Positions 60,872 to 64,000 of a DNA stretch of 64,000 nt are shown one piece after another. The position numbers and the translations under genes are program-made. Each line of letters starts with the position of its first letter. Position 1 is the first letter of the stretch. Below the pieces are notes generated by a model. That model saw only the letters and a list, made by a program, of their open reading frames with translations. It had not been told where the DNA came from and searched no databases. Source of the DNA: Nitratireductor sp. (lineage in GTDB: Bacteria; Pseudomonadota; Alphaproteobacteria; Rhizobiales; Rhizobiaceae); the NCBI GenBank assembly GCA_020637805.1, contig JACKJU010000005.1, positions 62,001-126,000 on the forward strand, given 5' to 3'.

Positions 60872-60954
60872 TTAAAGATTCCTGGGAGGTTTTGCTGACA
60901 GTCAGTCTTACTCTGGCGATAGCGCAAGCAGCGGTTTGCAGCAATCGAAAAGCG

Positions 60955-60992
60955 ATCAAAAACAGAAAACACCCGGCCTGATGGCCGGGTGT
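60955..60992 (-). terminator. Terminator of the lig operon
   Basis: On the minus strand ACACCCGGCC, loop ATCA, GGCCGGGTGT (arms 60983-60992 and 60969-60978) followed by TTTCTGTTTTT, 32 bases after the ligB stop. Confidence 0.9.
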
Positions 60993-61023
60993 GTCGCTGC
61001 CTAGAATGCCGTCGAGACCAAGG

Positions 61024-61872
61024 TCAGGCAGCGCACTCCAGCAGCAGCGTGCCCGCGCCGGTGTTGGAGATCGGAATGTGGTAGTTGCGGGTAACTTCCG
61101 TGACCTTGTCGCCAAGGGCTCCGCGCATCATCATCCACATCAGGAATTCGGTGCCCTGTGCGCCTGCCTTCTCGACCAGTTCCATCCGGGAGATCTTGGT
61201 CAGTTCATCCGGATTGTGGGCGATGTTGTTGAGGCAGTACTGGTCGAACTCCTTGTTGATGAAGCCGGCGCGCTGGCCATCCAACTGGTGAGACAGTCCG
61301 CCGGTGCCCAGAACGACGATCTTGGCGTCTTCGGGGAAGGAAAGGAGCGCCTTGCGAAGCGACCGGCCGAAGGCCAGCGCCCGCTTGAGCGTCGGGATCG
61401 GGTGCTGAACCGTGTTGGCGCTGATCGGCACCGCCCTTGGCATGTCCGGATTGTTCGGCGCGCCGGGCCAGAACAGCTGCATGGGCACGACAAAACCGTG
61501 ATCGACCGGCAGTTCCTGGCAAGACGTGATGTCGAACTCGTCGGCAACCATGCTCTCGATGATGTGCCATGACAGTTCGGGTGCGCCCGGGAACGGGTCG
61601 AGCGAGGGCAGGCCCCAGCCTTCGTCCTCGTTCCTGTATTCGTTTGCCGCGCCGATGGCAAAGGTCGGCATCTTGTCGAGGAAGAAGCCCAGTCCATGAT
61701 CGTTGTAGATGTTGATCACGTAGTCGGGCTTGTGTTCCTTGATCCATGCATGGACCTTGGGATAGCCGTCGAAGAACGGTTTCCAGTAGGGATCGTCGTA
61801 GAGTTCCTTCTGGATTGCATTGCCCACGGCGGGAATGTGGGAGGTGGTGATGCCGCCAAGAATTGTAGCCAT
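61024..61872 (-). CDS. ligB: Protocatechuate 4,5-dioxygenase beta subunit
   Basis: A 282-residue class III extradiol dioxygenase catalytic subunit. GGITTSHIPAVG holds His12, and INIYNDHGLGFF the second iron-binding His; PVDHGFVVPMQLFWPG supplies a further acid-base His. It cleaves protocatechuate at the 4,5 bond using Fe(II), with LigA. ATG 61872 follows GGAGAAAAACC. It is 11 bases after ligA, last gene of the operon. A related gallate dioxygenase activity is possible. Confidence 0.93.
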   Translation of the reverse strand: MATILGGITTSHIPAVGNAIQKELYDDPYWKPFFDGYPKVHAWIKEHKPDYVINIYNDHGLGFFLDKMPTFAIGAANEYRNEDEGWGLPSLDPFPGAPELSWHIIESMVADEFDITSCQELPVDHGFVVPMQLFWPGAPNNPDMPRAVPISANTVQHPIPTLKRALAFGRSLRKALLSFPEDAKIVVLGTGGLSHQLDGQRAGFINKEFDQYCLNNIAHNPDELTKISRMELVEKAGAQGTEFLMWMMMRGALGDKVTEVTRNYHIPISNTGAGTLLLECAA

Positions 61873-61883
61873 GGTTTTTCTCC

Positions 61884-62240
61884 TCAAGCCTGTGATTTCA
61901 GGAATTCCTTGAATTCCTCCGTCGTGCGTCCGGTCTGAAGACCGCCCACATCCTGGACCGACAGCTTGAAGATGCCGGCGAGCTTAGCGAGATAGTAGAT
62001 GTTGCCGCCAGCAGCGATCATGGCGAGAACGTCACGCTTGCGAATGGCGTCCTTCTGTTCGTCGTTGAGGCCGTATTTCTCCATGAAGCCCTCTTCGTCC
62101 GCAGCGAAGGCGTCGCGGTTTTCCTTCTTGTTGAAGGAGTAGCACATCTTGTTGAGTGCATAGCCTTTCATGGCCTGTTTCCCGTCGAAGACGGTTGTGC
62201 CGGGGATGTGCACGTGGTGGTCAAATGCTGGAGCGTCCAT
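61884..62240 (-). CDS. ligA: Protocatechuate 4,5-dioxygenase alpha subunit
   Basis: A 118-residue helical subunit: HHVHIPGTTVFDGKQAMKGY, CYSFNKKENRDAFAADEEGF and AAGGNIYYLAKLAGIFKLSV are typical LigA. It caps the active site of LigB. The ATG at 62240 is preceded by AGGAGG-type sequence (rich in G and A), and the longer frame adds nothing conserved. Located between ligI and ligB. Confidence 0.93.
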   Translation of the reverse strand: MDAPAFDHHVHIPGTTVFDGKQAMKGYALNKMCYSFNKKENRDAFAADEEGFMEKYGLNDEQKDAIRKRDVLAMIAAGGNIYYLAKLAGIFKLSVQDVGGLQTGRTTEEFKEFLKSQA

Positions 62241-62288
62241 TTTGGTTTCCTCCTGTTTGAGTGCGTTCCCCTCCACGGAAGCGCGGTT

Positions 62289-63191
62289 TCAGCTGTTTGC
62301 CTCTTCGGGCCAGTAGAGGCGCATCGGATTGTCGACCAGAAGCCTCTGACGGGCCTCTTCGGTAACGGCAATGCGCGGGATGAAGTCGGTCAGCTTGCCG
62401 TCGTCAGGCATGTGGGACTTCATGTTCGGGTGCGGCCAGTCTGTTCCCCAGAGCACGCGGTCCGGGAAAGCTTCGACCAGTTTCTTCGCGAAAGGCACGA
62501 CGTCGTCATAGGTGTCCGGGCCGGTCACCGACAGCCGTTCGGGGCAGGTGACCTTGGACCAGATGTTCTCATTCTCAGCCATCAGGTTGAAGAAGCGTGC
62601 AAACTCGGGGCCATCGGCATCCCTGGTCACGTCCGGCCGGCCCATGTGGTCAACGACGATGGTCGTGGGAAGCTGCTTCAGGAACGGTTCGAGTTCCGCG
62701 AGGTCCTGAGCCTCGAAATAGACGACAATATGCCAGCCAAGTTTGGCAATCTTTTCCGCAATGCCTAGAAACACCTCTTTCGGGGTGGCATCGACAAGAC
62801 GCTTGACGAAATTGAAACGCACGCCACGAACGCCCGCGTCATGCATCTCCTGCAGTTCTTCCATCGTGATGTCAGGCCCGACGGAGGCAACGCCGCGTGC
62901 CTTGCCGTTGGACTGGACGAGGGCGTCCACCATGGCGCGGTTGTCCTTGCCGTGACAGGTCGCCTGGACGACCACATTGCGCGAGAAGCCGAGGAAGTCG
63001 CGCAGTTCGAAAAGCTGTGCGGCGGAAGCGTCGCACGGCGTGTACTTGCGTTCCGGGGCAAAGGGAAATTTGTCTCCGGGGCCGAATACGTGGCAGTGAG
63101 CATCGACTGCACCGGCTGGCGGTGTGAAGACCGGCTTCGACGGATTTGGGTGGAAGGGGAGCCAGTCGGCATCCATCGTGAATTTGCTCAT
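62289..63191 (-). CDS. ligI: 2-pyrone-4,6-dicarboxylate hydrolase
   Basis: A 300-residue amidohydrolase-fold lactonase. VDAHCHVFGPGDKFPFAPER contains the HxH and CHVFGP motifs of LigI, TIVVDHMGRPDV another active-site His/Asp, and LWGTDWPHPNM the final Asp-containing strand. It hydrolyses 2-pyrone-4,6-dicarboxylate, formed by dehydrogenation of the LigAB product, to oxalomesaconate. The start at 63191 gives SKFTMDADWLPFHPNP; the preceding gene's stop is ten bases upstream. Confidence 0.94.
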   Translation of the reverse strand: MSKFTMDADWLPFHPNPSKPVFTPPAGAVDAHCHVFGPGDKFPFAPERKYTPCDASAAQLFELRDFLGFSRNVVVQATCHGKDNRAMVDALVQSNGKARGVASVGPDITMEELQEMHDAGVRGVRFNFVKRLVDATPKEVFLGIAEKIAKLGWHIVVYFEAQDLAELEPFLKQLPTTIVVDHMGRPDVTRDADGPEFARFFNLMAENENIWSKVTCPERLSVTGPDTYDDVVPFAKKLVEAFPDRVLWGTDWPHPNMKSHMPDDGKLTDFIPRIAVTEEARQRLLVDNPMRLYWPEEANS

Positions 63192-63201
63192 GGGTATCGT
63201 C

Positions 63202-64000
63202 TCATCTTTCCTGGGCAAAGACTGTTCCGTCGAACAGCTTGCGGGCGGTGCGCAAAATGCCGGCACTCGCCATGGTTCCGTCCTCATTCATTTCCGCTAT
63301 TACCGTCATCTCGCCCGTCGGGTGCTCGACCGACAGGGACTTGCGGCTGCCTTCGGGAAGTGATGCCAGTGCGTGGGCGGGAGAACCGGGCAGAAGCGCC
63401 GCGGTTGCCGCGGAGACCGCGCCCAAGACGCCGATGGCCTTGTGGCAGCGATGCGGTATGAAAGTCCGGGTCGAAAACGCGCCACCGTTCGACGCTGTCG
63501 AAACCATCGTCATCTTTGGCACGGACTTTTCCTTGACGTCGCCGAGGTTCATCAGCGGGCCGCATGCCAACCGGATTGCCTCCAGCTTTTCGCGCAGGGC
63601 GGTATCGGCTTCCAGGTCGCCGGGCGCTTCCGTGCCCTCGATGCCAAGATCGGAGGCGCGCAATACGACGCAGGGCATGCCGTTGTCGATCATGGTGACC
63701 TCGACACCCTCGACCGTGTCCACCTCGTTGCCTGTCGGCAGCAGGGCGCCGCAGGATGAACCTGCGGTATCGCGGAAGGTCAGCGGGATCGGTGCAGATG
63801 TGCCAGGAACGCCGTCGATGCGTGCATCGCCCTTGTATGTAGGCTTGCCGCCCGGGGTCTGGATGTTGGCAATGGCAGTCTGGCCGGTGTTTTCCATGTA
63901 GATGGCGACGTCAGTCTCGCCGTCATGCGCTTCGATCAGGCCGCGTTCGATCGCGAAGGGACCAACTCCGGCAAGCATGTTGCCGCAGTTCTGGGAGTCG
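63202..64000 (-). CDS. ligU: 4-oxalomesaconate tautomerase (PrpF family), 5' end outside the window
   Basis: C-terminal 265 residues or so of a diaminopimelate epimerase-fold isomerase. The frame is open to the window edge and the sequence before the first ATG, DSQNCGN, is the family's active-site segment, so the true start lies to the right. FRDTAGSSCGALLPTGN contains a further conserved Cys, and the tail ending SAGILRTARKLFDG matches LigU/GalD. It would isomerise 4-oxalomesaconate between its double-bond isomers. It is the first gene seen of the ligU-ligI-ligA-ligB unit. Confidence 0.88.
   Translation of the reverse strand, partial: DSQNCGNMLAGVGPFAIERGLIEAHDGETDVAIYMENTGQTAIANIQTPGGKPTYKGDARIDGVPGTSAPIPLTFRDTAGSSCGALLPTGNEVDTVEGVEVTMIDNGMPCVVLRASDLGIEGTEAPGDLEADTALREKLEAIRLACGPLMNLGDVKEKSVPKMTMVSTASNGGAFSTRTFIPHRCHKAIGVLGAVSAATAALLPGSPAHALASLPEGSRKSLSVEHPTGEMTVIAEMNEDGTMASAGILRTARKLFDGTVFAQER

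Noticed and set aside
1..64000. tRNA, rRNA, CRISPR arrays, insertion sequences, prophage or att sites
   Set aside because: No TpsiC-arm motif, no regular direct repeats with spacers, no transposase or integrase and no terminal inverted repeats were found while reading both strands.

Overview
The window reads as ordinary chromosome of an alphaproteobacterium, most likely of the order Hyphomicrobiales (Rhizobiales). The strongest pointer is a complete acpXL-fabZ-fabF2-fabF1-adh-lpxXL block (9303-15234), the rhizobial-type locus for the very-long-chain hydroxy fatty acid of lipid A. High GC, dense packing, many GTG/TTG starts and many ABC transporters fit. No tRNA, rRNA, insertion sequence, prophage or CRISPR array was seen.

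Layout. 112-6618: a LysR regulator, then on the minus strand a RamA-like corrinoid-activation protein (with apparent frameshifts), a small GIY-YIG protein on the plus strand, a pterin-binding methyltransferase, MetF, MetV and a small 'virulence factor' family protein. 6723-9033: two MaoC-type hydratases and an orphan solute-binding protein. 9303-15234: the lipid A long-chain acyl block. 15415-23177: an L,D-transpeptidase, an M20 peptidase, a small membrane protein and a dipeptide-type ABC importer. 23196-25171: a TerB-like protein, a candidate small RNA, and a homocysteine methyltransferase. 25286-30867: a transglycosylase, an Fe-S protein, an MttB-family methyltransferase, divergent to it a corrinoid protein, then DUF4893 and DUF1638 proteins. 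30895-41392: an FAD oxidoreductase, two divergent transglutaminase-like proteins, beta-oxidation enzymes, an aminotransferase, a malate/lactate-type dehydrogenase and small proteins. 41506-48971: pyrE, a ChaN-like lipoprotein, a Gly-rich DUF533 protein, a rhodanese, a beta-hydroxyacid dehydrogenase, an Lrp-type sensor domain, an aromatic amino acid decarboxylase and an HxlR regulator with a divergent DsbA-like target. 48991-54866: a branched-chain amino acid type ABC importer with a MarR regulator upstream. 55110-60871: GNAT, enoyl-CoA hydratase, SelO, sulfide:quinone reductase, class V aminotransferase. 61024-64000: ligB, ligA, ligI and a partial ligU-like gene for protocatechuate 4,5-cleavage, running off the right end.

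The most interesting theme is one-carbon/corrinoid metabolism scattered over 30 kb: homocysteine-binding (24143-25171), methyl-folate-binding (3433-4506) and cobalamin-binding (28830-29534) units are the separated modules of MetH, joined by a RamA-like reactivase, MetF/MetV and an MttB homologue without pyrrolysine. Two of the genes share an identical 20-bp palindrome of the kind attributed to the SAH-responsive repressor SahR. I infer a split, RamA-activated methionine synthase, probably sharing its corrinoid protein with a demethylase. A second theme is that the FabF2 protein of the lipid A block has lost its catalytic triad and looks like a chain-length-factor partner for FabF1.
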